This document shows positions 1 through 11,670 of a stretch of 64,000 nucleotides of DNA, piece by piece (position 1 is the first letter of the stretch; each line of letters opens with the position of its first letter). The position numbers were made by a program, and so were the translations under genes. This stretch comes from Carya illinoinensis (Eukaryota; Streptophyta; Magnoliopsida; Fagales; Juglandaceae), in contig NC_056760.1 of assembly GCF_018687715.1 (NCBI RefSeq), positions 11,334,001 to 11,398,000 on the forward strand, given 5' to 3'. Under the pieces are notes generated by a model, which did no database searches, was not told the DNA's origin, and saw nothing but the letters and a program-made list of their open reading frames with translations.

Positions 1-122
1 TCTCAGCTTCTATTTCAAATTAAATGGGATCCCGAGGGGTGGGGAGCATCATGTGACCAAGATACCTAATATCCATTTTGAAATCAAATAGCTAAAAACC
101 AAGCACGAAACAATTACCTGCT

Positions 123-395
123 ATTTTACTTGGTATTAATGGAAAGATCATGAAACAGAACACCATTTCAGCATCAACCAGTAGATATGGTTGCTAATAT
201 GCAGAATTCAGTCATCTCGATTTCTTGATGGAAAGTATGGAAATTTCAACAACTATGATTTTACTTGGTCATTAATGGAAATATCATGAAACATAACACC
301 ATTTCAGTATCATACAAGAAATATCATGAAACAACTACACCATTTTAGTATCATAAAAGAAATATCATGAAACAGAACACCATTTCAGTATCCAT
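123..395. repeat. About 40-bp degenerate tandem repeat
   Basis: Four imperfect copies share the core atcatgaaaca followed by caccatttcagtatc. The last three start at about 278, 318 and 359, a spacing of 40-41 bp. The first copy (about 123-182) is followed by a longer spacer. The rest of 1-640 is AT-rich and I see no gene in it. Confidence 0.7.
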
Positions 396-639
396 CATTA
401 TTAAACAGAGATTTCAAATGCAAATTAATCTCGAAGGGTGGACATAAATATTTTATACATTTATGCACACATGTTAAATATTGTAAATATTTTTCATTTC
501 GCATCTAGGGTTTCTATTAGGTAGCATACTAATCAAACTTTTTTCTTACAAATTTCGGTCTATTAGGTTTCCAAATGCAGTTCACTATACAGAGAGAAAA
601 AGACATTGAGTAAAACAGAGGCAAAATTTTTTTCCTAAA

Positions 640-1310
640 CCCTAGAATACAAATTACCCGCTTGCAGATCTGCGGGCTTCAATGGGCTGAGGTGTCGGTG
701 GACTGAGGCGTCGGTGGACTGAGGGCCAAGCATCGGTGGAATGACCAAGATCGACAACCAGTGGTTTTGCGTCGGTGGTTTGAACGAAAGCCCAGGAGCC
801 GATTGTGGTTTGAACGGAAGCCCAGGAGCCGATTGTGGTTTGAACGGAAGCCCAAGAGCCGATTGTGGTTTGAACGGCAACCAATGGTTCTGCGTCGTGG
901 GGGGATGTGTATTCTACGGAGGGCAAGGCAGATTGTGGGGAATGGAGCATGGGTTCAGAGGATTCAAGGGGAAATGGCTGACTCCATTTCGCGAGGGCTG
1001 TAACGGGTCGGGGGAAGAAAAATATTACGTCGAGCCTGAGGGATTCAAGGGCTGTCAACGGAGGGGTTCTACGGCAGATTCTGGAGATGAAGGGGGGAAT
1101 GGCTTTAGGGCTGTAAGGGGCTGTCTCTGTTTCGTGAGGGCTGTAAGGGGTCGGGGGAAGAGTTAGGGCTAAGAGAGAATTAGGGATCCCCAGGGCCCCC
1201 GGCTTCGAGATGAGAGCATTGTGAGTGTGAACCGGTTCGGTGCGTTTTAGTGAACCCAGCCTACACGTCATGCGTGCAACGGCTTCAGCCAAACAGTGGC
1301 TTCCGCGTAG
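640..1310. other. GC-rich block, open on both strands, no recognised gene
   Basis: This block is much richer in G and C than its surroundings. It is open for long stretches on both strands (141 codons plus at 741-1166, 212 codons minus at 654-1292). Neither translation shows a domain; both are dominated by the minisatellite at 775-878 and by proline- or glycine-rich low-complexity sequence. It could be the first exon or leader of a minus-strand gene, or an island inside an old transposon. I do not call a protein. Confidence 0.4.
775..878. repeat. 30-bp minisatellite, about 3.5 copies
   Basis: Three near-identical 30-bp units starting gtggtttgaacg and a partial fourth lie head to tail. Copies differ by single bases (a/g). 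Because the unit length is a multiple of three, the array stays open in several frames, which explains the spurious long reading frames here. Confidence 0.9.
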
Positions 1311-1479
1311 ATTATTTCATAAATTATTGAGAAGAAAATCAAAATATATACATAACCTGGGAATTTATGGTTCTTGCCGTCAAAACCATCCCATTGAAAA
1401 CATGTAATCGAACGAATGTGTTATTCTTTTGAAGAGGTCTAGTCTTTCGGAAGAGCTAATGTTACTCATTATTTTAATT

Positions 1480-1620
1480 TTAATTTTTTTTATTATTTTA
1501 TGATTTAATATTAGATAATTAAAAATTATTTATTATATTTTACTTGTAAATCTATCATCTAATACTATATTAAAAGATGATAAGAAAAGAGATCATGAAT
1601 AAATAATTCTGTATATAATC
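1480..1620 (+). mobile_element. MITE-like repeat, family M1, copy 1
   Basis: The core attagataatt, tatttattatatttt, acttgta, cctatcatctaat recurs at 25,740-25,905 (inverted), 45,058-45,225 and 53,655-53,805. The sequence is AT-rich and non-coding. Ends were judged by eye only. Confidence 0.55.
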
Positions 1621-1952
1621 ATAAAGTACATAAATATTATGTAATCACTTAAAAAAGAAAGAAATAAAATTTATTATTAAAAAATTAATTTTTTTTTACG
1701 TGTGTCCTATATTTTATTCACATTTATTAAAATAATTACGTGATAATTATACAATTCACAGTTAGGGTTGGGCAACCCGGCCGGATTTTTTTCTGGCCCG
1801 GTCCGGAACCCGGGGGCACCCGGTCCGACTACCGGATTTAAAACCCAGTACCCGATTTTAAATCCAGTACCCGAGTTTTTTTAAAACCCAAACCTAATGC
1901 CTGCGTTATATGCCCTGCATCCCGAATCCCCGATTCCCCCCTCCCTAATCTG

Positions 1953-1954
<2 letters not shown>

Positions 1955-2022
<68 letters not shown>
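1955..2022. repeat. (CT)n microsatellite, about 34 units
   Basis: Uninterrupted CT dinucleotides just upstream of a GC-rich stretch. A splice-donor-like aggttag follows at about 2115, so this may be a pyrimidine-rich leader of an element-borne transcript. Confidence 0.95.
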
Positions 2023-2025
<3 letters not shown>

Positions 2026-2164
2026 GAATTTTCCCGAAACCCTAGCCTCATCCCGTCGTCGCCGTCATCTTGTCGTCGCTTTCATCTGGCCATCCTCAGA
2101 AACACTACAAATCAGGTTAGTTTTTTATAAACTCTTCTTCCATTTCGATTCTTTAGTTTATGGT

Positions 2165-2311
2165 GTGGTTTGTTTAGTGGATGTGATTTGTTTGGTGTGG
2201 TTTCTGATTTTGGGTGTGATTTGTTTTGGGTTTCTGATTTGGGTGTGATTTGTTTAGGGTTTCTGATTTGGGTGTGATTTGTTTAGGATTTCTGATTTTG
2301 GATGTGATTTG
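2165..2311 (+). repeat. 29-bp tandem repeat, about 4-5 copies
   Basis: Repeated units of the type gggtttctgatttgggtg followed by tgatttgttta lie head to tail, with the first copies more diverged. Non-coding, inside the candidate hAT-like element. Confidence 0.7.
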
Positions 2312-4934
2312 TACAAAATCCTAGATTATTTGTAATTTTTCCATCATACATTATGAGGCAGTTCACTGGAAGATTCTTTAACTAACCTCAACCAAATCCT
2401 TTTGGGATTGTATACGGCCATTGATCGGCTTGTTTAAAATTTTTTTGATCATTGGCTATTAATTTGGAAAGGAGATGTCTTGTTAAAAATACAAAAGGAG
2501 GCAAGCCCTCTGCAGCAAATAAACTTATTTATGACCTTTTGACAAAAAAATATTTGAGATCGACTTGTTACTTGTGTCCATTGTGTGCATTACAACTTTT
2601 CTGTGCCAAATAACACATTTGCAGCCAAGGGCAAAATTTTATTCTTGTTAAATGAAAGGGTACGTGGGAGCTAGGGAGTAATCAGATGTGACTAATTCCC
2701 TACTTGGGCGTGATCATAGTAGCGCCATACACGTAATTGAGAATTGAACAGAAGAGGCCTAAATACTGAGAAACTCTCAACTTGGATTTGAGTCATAGCT
2801 TAGACTCTAACTCTGTTAAGGAATTCAATGAATCTATAGGTGACTAATAGCAATAGTTTAAGGTGAATTTCTATTGGGATGCGAACCTAAGACTTAGTAC
2901 ATGCCAAACCAGTTAGGAGTAATCCATGGACCATTGAGCCACCAGCCAGCTTAGTGGTGGTGAAATGGCCATAGTTGTTGTTAGTGTATGTATGTGCCCT
3001 CCGTATATATAGTCTGTATGAGAAATATGATATCATATGAAGGCCCATATATATATATATAGATCAGGATTGCACGAGGCCTTTCATAATTTTATACAAT
3101 TGTAATTCAAGAACTTCATGATCAATTGTCAACTCGAGATATATATATGCATTTTCCAGTACATTCAAGCCATAGGGGTCTTCCATAGAGAATTCAACCG
3201 CTGTCATAAAGTTATGTTCACTTCTATGCTTCTCACAATATTTGGGTTCATACGCCAGCTTTCTTCCAGGGAAAAATTTAATCTGCAGCAAGAAAATAAA
3301 TACAGAAGATAAAATAAACCAGTCCCTTCAACTAATCACCTTAAACCCAGAGGAAGCACTTCAAGTCCTACTCTGTGGTGGCCAATTCAATCAAAAGATT
3401 CAAACACCTACCATCGATTTCAATATTAAATGTGTTAAATTTGAAAAAATAAAATCTCTATCATTTACTTTTGAAGTATTGATTTGAAAGTATTGATTTG
3501 TGCTTGTCCTTGGTTGAGTTCCAAAGAGTTTATTGATTTGGTTTTATCATGTAGGTTCTGCATATTTTGTGCTTGTTTGCTGGTTCTAGGGGCCCCCATA
3601 TCTCAACAACTTGTGCAACCATTTGGTAATGCTTGTTGCCACTAATCATTTTACTTTATTCACTTATGCTCGATATAGCTATTCTTCTCTGTGTTGTTGT
3701 TTATATATTTAATCATGTATTTGCAGGTTTTTTTTATAGAATCAGTGTTCATGCAGCTTCTATGGCACTTTGAGCTGAGGACCAAAAAAAGCATATAATT
3801 AATTCCTTATTAGAATTATTCCATTCCACCAAATGATCTGAATTTGTCCCAATGCTATAATTTCTAGAAATTCAAAATAAATAATGTGTTCTGCTTGGAA
3901 AAGCATGCAATTTCGGCATATATCTATTGGTGCGTGGTTGTTGAATCCTCTCTCTCTCTCTCTCATGTACATAATAGTGTGCACACTTTGATTTCAAACA
4001 TGGCGATATGCTCTTGGTTTATGGTTAGGTACCCATGAAGCCCCTTTCACCTTTTTGTAAATGGATGATAGTATGCAGTAAATACCATACAGTATTTAGA
4101 AATTGCTTCTAAATTTGCCCCTTTCACCTTTTTGTAAATGGATGACAGTATGCAGTATTTTTAGTGTTAGAAATTACTTCTAAATTTCTACTCATTGAGT
4201 GCTCTTTAGCTTTGTTAAGTACTTGTTTATATAATATGCAGGTGTTATTATGGTTTTTGATAAAATAATTGATCCATGGAATGTGAAACTGTGTGATCTA
4301 ATTCAATTTTCTGCATGACTACCTTGAATTTGGGAAGCATTGTACTCTGGTGCTTTTCATTTTTTGATCAAGTTCACTGTTATTTATCTGTTTGCAGGGC
4401 CCCCTCAGACTATACAAGTCAAATTCCCTAGGATCTCTTTCTTCTTCCTTCTTTTTTGTCTCTCAATTTCCTTTTGGACATGAAATTCGTGCCCGTGATC
4501 CTTACATTTAGAAGTTACTCGTTTGTATTATGTATAATGCTTAAGAAAGAAACTGTATTGTTCACTGTTTTTGCGGTTCCATCAATTTTTCTTTTTTTCA
4601 ATATATAGAGCCACCCAAGTAGTTGCTGATCATTTAAGCCTGCTTATATTATGCTCTATTTATGTTGAAGTGAATTTTAAATGAGCATTATGTACAAAGA
4701 TCTGAAAAATAAAAAGAGTGCCACAATATATTTTTTTTAAAAAAAGTTTAATAATATAGGCTTAAAAAAAAAAAAAAAAATGGGTAAAGGCCGGAACCCG
4801 GATTTTCGGATTGTAAAAATTCGGATCAATCCGAATTCCAGCTTAGGTCATAACCTGGATATATCCGGACCGAACTCCAGCCCGAATTTGAAATCCGGAT
4901 TCCAGGCCGAGTGTACCCGATTGCTCAGCCATGA

Positions 4935-5496
4935 GTTACAGATCTCTTTATTTTTTTAAGGTACTTCGAGGTCCGGACACACCCGCGACACCCAGTGCCT
5001 GCCTGCTCTCTATCCCTTCGTACAAATACCCAGAACAGATGCCCAATAGATATAAAGTATCATTCTTTTCTTTTTTCTGTAAAAAACTTCAACGTAAAGC
5101 GATAAATTAATAAAATATATTATATTAGAATACGAGATGAAGAAATCGAAAGGCTTGTCGGGGTTCAAGGATGATCTGATTTTTTTACTCTTGAAATATA
5201 ATTTTTCCAATAAATTACCTAGTAACTTTTAACGGATTTTTTATGCTGCCGCTGCCTTTGCTAGTAATCTAGTGCACATATACAAAATTTATGAGACCAA
5301 AGGTGCTAAATTATGATAAAATAATGCTGATTAATGCTGCATGTCCCCAATCAAGTTTATCAAAAAGTACTAATTAAAAACACATATCGAAGCATTAAAA
5401 ATAGCACCCCTGATTTCCAAAAGCTTGTGCATAAGCATGTTGCGAAACTATCATCTCGCCCGGACCTTGTATAGTTTCATGTAATTAGCAATGTTT
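4935..5496. other. 3' flank of the EHD gene
   Basis: About 560 bp between the candidate hAT-like element and the EHD stop codon. It is AT-rich, with no convincing reading frame. It should contain the 3' UTR of the minus-strand EHD gene in its right part. Confidence 0.5.
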
Positions 5497-8400
5497 TTAT
5501 TCGTAAGGATTTCTGAAATTCTTCAACAGCTCTGGGATTTCATATCCAAGCATATCATCTACTGCTTGAATCATTTTAGGCTTCAATTTCTCGAATTTGT
5601 CGATGTTGTAACCATTCAAGATCTCTCTGAAGTGCTCGACATTTGGGAAGTCACCCGCGGGAAGATGGAACTCCCTCTGGATCTGTTTTGCAGAATCAAA
5701 ATAAAGTTGCATGCACAGTAGAAAGAGAGACAGAGAGACAAGAGAGACAAACCTTTCCAAATTCATCTTGCAGATTCTCAATAAGTCGTTGTTGGGTCTT
5801 TGCTTTGCCCATCATGGCAGGCATCTCCTTTTTAAGGTGACTAATTATATAGGCGTGAATCTTAGCAGCTCTTGCTCTTTTCACAAATTCATTTATCTGC
5901 AACATGGACGACCAGACTAGTTAGCTAGCATGTAAATCTGAAAATATACATATATGCATATATTTTTCAACAGATAAAATAAAATTTTATTGAATCCAAG
6001 TAAATCGGTGAAGCCCAAGTACCATGTCAATCGGAAAATATATAGATATATAGATTCATACATGCACATATGTGCAGTGTGCACGACCAATTATTAAAGC
6101 AAAAGGGAATACGGTGAGCATACTCGACGATCACAAGCCTTCTTTGGGATATCAATTAAATCTGCAAGGAGATCATCTTGTTCTTTCTCAAAAAGATCCC
6201 GGCCTATTGGACCCACAGCCGCTTCATTAACAGGCTTGTCATTGAATGAGCTGCAAAAGAAAGGAAGAATGACATTAATTCAGGATGTAAGACATGATCT
6301 AAAATGGAAAGTCTAAAAGTATGACACCATGATAAAACTTGACGAACAAAACCAAGTTTTCCTTTAGCATCGGTACATTGATGGCACCATTAACATTTCG
6401 ATGGAATATGACATTTTCATTTAAGTTTGTATTTAATCGACAAGTACAATGAAACTATGGATACAAATTATTCAATTTCTTGTAATAACATGCTTGACCA
6501 TGAAAGTGAATTTTTCTACAATTATAAAAGAGATTGAGTTGTATGAGAACTCAGATGGAACCAAAACTCAAACAGATAAAGGATGAAGACAGGAAGATAA
6601 GATCAGGATAAGACTTGTGATGAGTACAGAGTTAGACAATTGTAATAGGATACTGATGCTATGTAAAATAGGTCTATATATACAAAAGAACTCCTCACCA
6701 ATTGTTGTGTGGAGAATTCCTTAAGCTCAAAACCTTTCAACAATGAACATAGACCAATGAAAAAAAATCATGTCTAGTAGATTTGATAGGATCAACAAGA
6801 TAAAAATCATTAAATCTCATTTTCAACTGCATGAAATAATTAATTTACATAGGTATGTCCAAATAACCTATTGAACTCTTAGAAAATGATTTGTCTGTTT
6901 GTTTAAAAACATGATACTCAATTGAAAATGCCTAGAAGAAAGAAATGACCTACCCAATATAAACACGCACAACTTCTGGAGTATTCAAAACTTTCCCGAG
7001 TGACCACATCAATGCTCCATAAACTCTCATCAGCTAAAAATTATGACATTAACAGATAAGTAGGTCAGATACATTCATAAAAAGATACCCACTAAAAGTA
7101 AATATATGAACACAGAAATGAGAAATTAAAAGGCTAGCAATATATCTCACTTGTTGGGTGTCAACTTGGTCTGCTTTATTTAGAACAACACGTATCTTGT
7201 CATCATGACCACGTAGAGATGAAATTACACGCTTGAATTCATCACTGATATCAAGTTTATGGGGATCAAACAGAAGAAGAATCAGATCACATTTTGCTGC
7301 AAACCATGATATGACACCAGTGAAATCATAACTCCTTTGTGTTCGTTGCTTTTCTCCAGATAGGACCCCAGGGGTATCCACAAACGTAATTTGGTCTAAA
7401 AGCTAGAAGCACAAGGGAGAAAGATTAGCTTGTTCAAGTGGTGAAGATAATACTGGCAATATATATGTTTAAATACATAAGGCTTAGATAGCAGTTATGT
7501 AAAGAATTGTAATTTATTACTCACAGGATGAGGCATTTGAGAACACTCAAATTTTGATAAGAATGCTCCACCAAAAGTTGTCAAACCACTAAATGGCATC
7601 TCTGCATGAACAGCTATGGTGTTCCCCGGGATACTTCTTTCATCAGGTCCAGACTGAATTCAAGGGCACAATGAGATATTTGCTATCAATATCAATTACC
7701 TTTTATAGTGCATAAAGCATATTTGCACAAAAGAATCCCAACCACTTTCAAAATCTGGACACAAGTGTTATTATACTAAGGGTTAAAAATTTAACCAAAT
7801 TAGTATTCAACAATCCTAGAGCTTTTGAATGAATTGTTGGGTATTTACAATTGGTATCAGAGCAGAGACTATGCCACGAGTTCAAGTCACAGAGGGGGCA
7901 ACCTATAAAATGCCTTGATACTATGTATGGGCACAGTGTTAAGTCATTAAATACTGATAGATAAGTAAAGCCACCAAAAGGGAGAGGGCTACCACCGGGT
8001 CAGTGTCGATAGAGTGGGCCACCGTGAACGTCGAATTCAGAAGCATAGTGAAAAGTTATGGTGCTGAGGGTTAAAGGTTTAACCAAATTAATATTCAACA
8101 GTCCTAGGGCTTTTAGATCAATGGTTGGGTCTTTAACAATAAGGTTAAACTCATTTATTACACAGTCTCGTGTGATAATGTAGATGGAAAAATCACAAAA
8201 GCTATGTAAGTAAAAAAAAAAAATATGCATAGAAACACCTTGCTACTTACATGAAAGCTAAAATGGAAATTTCTATCATGACCAAATCATTTTTGAACAC
8301 TCCTATATCCCACATGAACTTAACAAGCCTTAATAACTAGCAAGGGAAAATGTATATGACTTATCATACCATGACAACAACAAATCTATCAGTTGTAGGC

Positions 8401-11400
8401 TCTGGACCGATGTGAGCTCCTGTTCAAAGAGAGAGTGTAAAAGTTAGGGACATTTAACATTGTGATCCAATCATATCAACAGATGTGAATCAACACAATG
8501 CAATAAATGAACTTAACCAACCTGGATAGTCGCATTTAAGCAAATGTTTTATAAATGTTGTCTTTCCTGTTGAATACTGACCCAAAAGCATGACCATGGG
8601 TTTAGCATCAAAATCACTGTTAGTCTGCAAAAGTACAAACAAAAAATAAATCCTCAGAGTCAACAGGCAGCTAGGAAAAGAAGAATACCTCCATTTCTAA
8701 AACCAAAACCTCTAGTTTAAAAGATGATTATACTGAACCGATAAAATAGATAAATTTATTGTTATATAAGTTAAAAAAAATTTGAGCCTGCTCACCATAA
8801 AGGGCGATACAAAATCATTAAAACGATATGTAACTTCCAAGGGCTTTAGCTTTTCAATGTACAGTCTCTTCAAACCATCAACAATAGATGTAACTGCACT
8901 GGGAGGAAGCTGAGAAAGAGAGGATGAGTGAGGGAACACATTAGCTAAAAAGGAAAGTGGAAGGCATTGCCATAATAAACAAGTATACTTTGTATAGTCG
9001 AAGAATATATTGCCAAAAGAAAAACAAAAACAAAAACCAAGTTTCTTAAAAAATAAGTTAAAAAAATTGTGAATACAAGAAACTTAACCATCAGAAGTAT
9101 GGATAATCAACTTCCTACAAATTGATTGGCCTAAAGACAATAAAAATGAATTAGCCACCAAGTGGTGAACTCATCAATGCTGCAGGGCAAAGTATTACAT
9201 GCACAGAAAACAAATATCGTCACCAATACTCAAGTGCCTTGAGAATATATTTGATCATTTTCTGTTCAGATCTCATCCATGCACTGTGCCCAAATAAGTT
9301 CACAAATCTGTTATACTAATTTCATACTTAAATTGAGGAGTTGTTCTAAAAATATCATTGTGCATGCGTGCGTGTATATATATAGAGAGAAACTGAGAAT
9401 CTTCATAGGCCTCTTGAGCATTCATATGGTTTGTAGAGAACACTAGGAAAAGTAAACCAATTGATAAAAAAGTCATGAATTGAGAAATTGAGCTTGATAA
9501 TTCTAAACAGGGACTTGTACCAAAAGTATTAAAAAAAAACATAAGAAAGTACCAATAATCTGACTTCTGAAAAATATTGATGACAGAATAAAATGTTCAG
9601 CAAAAAAATCATAAAGCCTCTCGAAGACAAATCTTACTTTCTTTGCTGATTTTGAACCAAACCATTGAGATGATGGTGGTGGATGAGGTTGAACACTTCC
9701 TGCATCGCAGCAGTAAACTCACATAATAAGAGAAGAATTAAAAAAAAAAAGTGCTCATAACATCGATAGGTTGGGAGATCTATGCACCATTTACTTCAGA
9801 GTGGCCATTTATCGTCAAAGCCTTGGTTTTCTGAGAAAAGAGGAACAAGAAAAAGGATTAATGGCATTAATAGTTTCAACCATAAAGTACCAAGGAAGAA
9901 AGGAAGACTGCTTACAGCTACTAAACCATCCAACCCTTCCAGCAAGGGAGGTTTAATGTTCTCGATGTGTTCTGTAATCATTGAAGAAAATGTGTCAACC
10001 TCACTTGAAGAACTAGGATACAAGATAAAAAAAAATGATTATATAGCCTTTGAAGCATAATATTCAAGCAGGGCTCCTAAAAAACAGCCTAGGGATCAAG
10101 CTTAAGGCATAAGTCGTTGATGCAAAGGCAGCAACATGTGAATGACATATGATATGAATATTCTTAAAGCTACAATTAAATGATCTGGAGAGAGATGTTT
10201 TCCAAATGCTTCAGTATTTTCTTAAAATATCTTTAAAGTTTTGGTCTATGTAAGGCTGTGGTGTACAAGAGCTGTGGTGTACAAGCTTAGTATGTAAATT
10301 AGTTTCGAACATTTATAAGTAAGTTGATGCTTTAAAAAAATGCTTAGAAGTTTAATGATTCCGACAGTTTAAGGTCCAACAACTTGGCACCGTGCTTATT
10401 TAAGTTTAATTCAAGATATATGAAGATGTGAGGTTTACAATGCACGGTTCATCAGGTCCATATGCACAACTCGTCCATTAACTAACATAAATGCGAGGTA
10501 TAAACCCAATTTAGAAATCAATAATTAATCTCAATGGGGAAAAAATCTAGTCGAGATTCTCCAAAGCAATTTTCCAATTGCCATTGTGTGAAAAATAGCA
10601 AAGCCAGCATGAAAAATATTATTCAACTTGCCTGCAGTTTTAATGATATCTGGGGTTAATTCATGTCCTGCTTGTGCCAGGGAAACCAGCTGTACTTAAA
10701 ATTAGATATCAGTTAAGGTTCGATAAAATCTGCAAGAAAATGTACAATATTCAACCTGCATTGCAGTGATGAACTCTGTAAAACCTAAAAACCCTTGTCG
10801 TTTTGAATCTGCAATTGCCCAAACCTTTGAAAACAAATAAGGAAAAAAAATATGTGAGTTTTTAACAATGATTTCCACTCAGAGTGACAAAATAGGAAAG
10901 TCAACATAAACCCATAAAAATGCATAGGGACAGTTAGAACACTTGAGTACTTTATATATCTTCCAGAAATCACTCATCATGGGCGTAATAGAAGAAATTA
11001 AAAATAGAATAACAAACACAAGCAAAACAAGTCTCCCAAAATACAAACTACGAGGACCGAAACAAGAGAAGAAAAAAAAAGACTCTAAATGCTTTTCCTT
11101 ATTTAGTTGGAAACTCCATAGAAATTACAATGTGATGTCGGTTTAGCCATGTAGGGAGAACCAATCTCATCTTAACAAGGAAACTTCTTATAATAGAAGA
11201 TAAATCCACTCAACTGAATCACGGCGAACATAAAATTAACTCCACCACAACGGGTGTACGGATTAATCCGTCACTTCCTATAATGGAACTGGAAGTTTGG
11301 ATACACGAACGGTAAATGGCAATCGAAACTCCTAAAGTCCAGTAAAATAAATTTACAAACCTATATAGATATAGATAAGTAAAATCCAAAACTCAAAAAA

Positions 11401-11670
11401 GACGGTGAAAAGTGGGAGACCTGCTTGAGTTCCGGCCGAGATAGCTTCGACAACGCGAAGAACTTAGTGGCATCGTTTCCGGTAATACGGGCATCTCCAT
11501 CTGGAGGAAATAATAGTGGAAAACACTTCGGTGATTAGTACGATGGATGAGATTGATAATAAAAGACAAGAGAGAATAAAGGTACCTGAATCGGCAAGGT
11601 TGAACCATTCCTGGTAGATCTTCTGGTGCTCTTTGGTGCAAGAACCGAACGGAACCGATGCGATCTCCAT
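5497..11670 (-). CDS. EHD1: EH-domain-containing dynamin-like GTPase (plant EHD1/EHD2 type), complete
   Basis: Sixteen coding exons can be joined in frame: 11670-11586, 11500-11421, 10824-10756, 10689-10632, 9971-9916, 9830-9788, 9699-9638, 8909-8796, 8624-8522, 8419-8370, 7653-7525, 7402-7151, 7033-6954, 6250-6124, 5896-5753 and 5682-5497. They encode 545 residues, the same length I recall for Arabidopsis EHD1. The N-terminal EH domain has an EF-hand loop, DSDGDARITGND (residues 27-38). The GTPase has the P-loop GQYSTGKT (204-211), DTPG (292-295) and NKAD (358-361). A helical C-terminal half ends FRNPYE. In the family these proteins bind and reshape endosomal and plasma membranes during endocytic recycling. 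The EH domain is N-terminal as in plants, unlike animal EHDs. All introns are GT-AG except intron 4 (10631-9972), which begins GCAAGT. Exon 6 (43 bp) is the least certain boundary. No disabling change is seen. Confidence 0.93.
7766..8138 (+). mobile_element. TRIM (miniature LTR retrotransposon) in EHD intron 10
   Basis: Two direct repeats of about 85 bp (7766-7849 and 8054-8138) share blocks such as taaccaaattaatattcaac and begin tgttat/agttat. Right after the first repeat is attggtatcagagc, the usual primer-binding site for initiator methionine tRNA. The flanking 5-mers are acaag and ataag, a target duplication with one mismatch. The 204-bp interior codes for nothing. Total length 373 bp is typical of TRIMs. 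It lies within intron 10 (8369-7654) of the EHD gene, opposite to transcription. Confidence 0.78.

Larger units (their letters stand above)
1763..4934. mobile_element. Candidate degenerate hAT-like element
   Basis: The left end reads TAGGGTTGGGCAA. The right end, inverted, reads CATGGCTGAGCAA, and both are followed inward by dense ccgg/cccgg/atccgg subterminal motifs (1780-1880 and 4785-4925). This matches the layout of the intact hAT at 18,857. The 8-bp flanks (ttcacagt and gttacaga) agree at only five positions, so the target duplication is weak. No transposase is visible. Inside are a CT microsatellite, a 29-bp tandem repeat and an exon-like minus-strand stretch at 3,064-3,291 that I cannot name. 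Confidence 0.45.

Noticed and set aside
654..1292. 212-codon minus-strand reading frame
   Set aside because: Made of the 30-bp minisatellite and low-complexity sequence; no domain, and the opposite strand is equally open.
3064..3291. 75-codon minus-strand frame with a globular look (IKFFPGRKLAYEPKYCEKH)
   Set aside because: An acceptor-like ctgcag precedes it, but I found no partner exons and cannot name it; kept only as a remark in the hAT-like element.
7854..7865. tggtatcagagc read as a tRNA fragment
   Set aside because: It is the primer-binding site of the TRIM; no cloverleaf around it.
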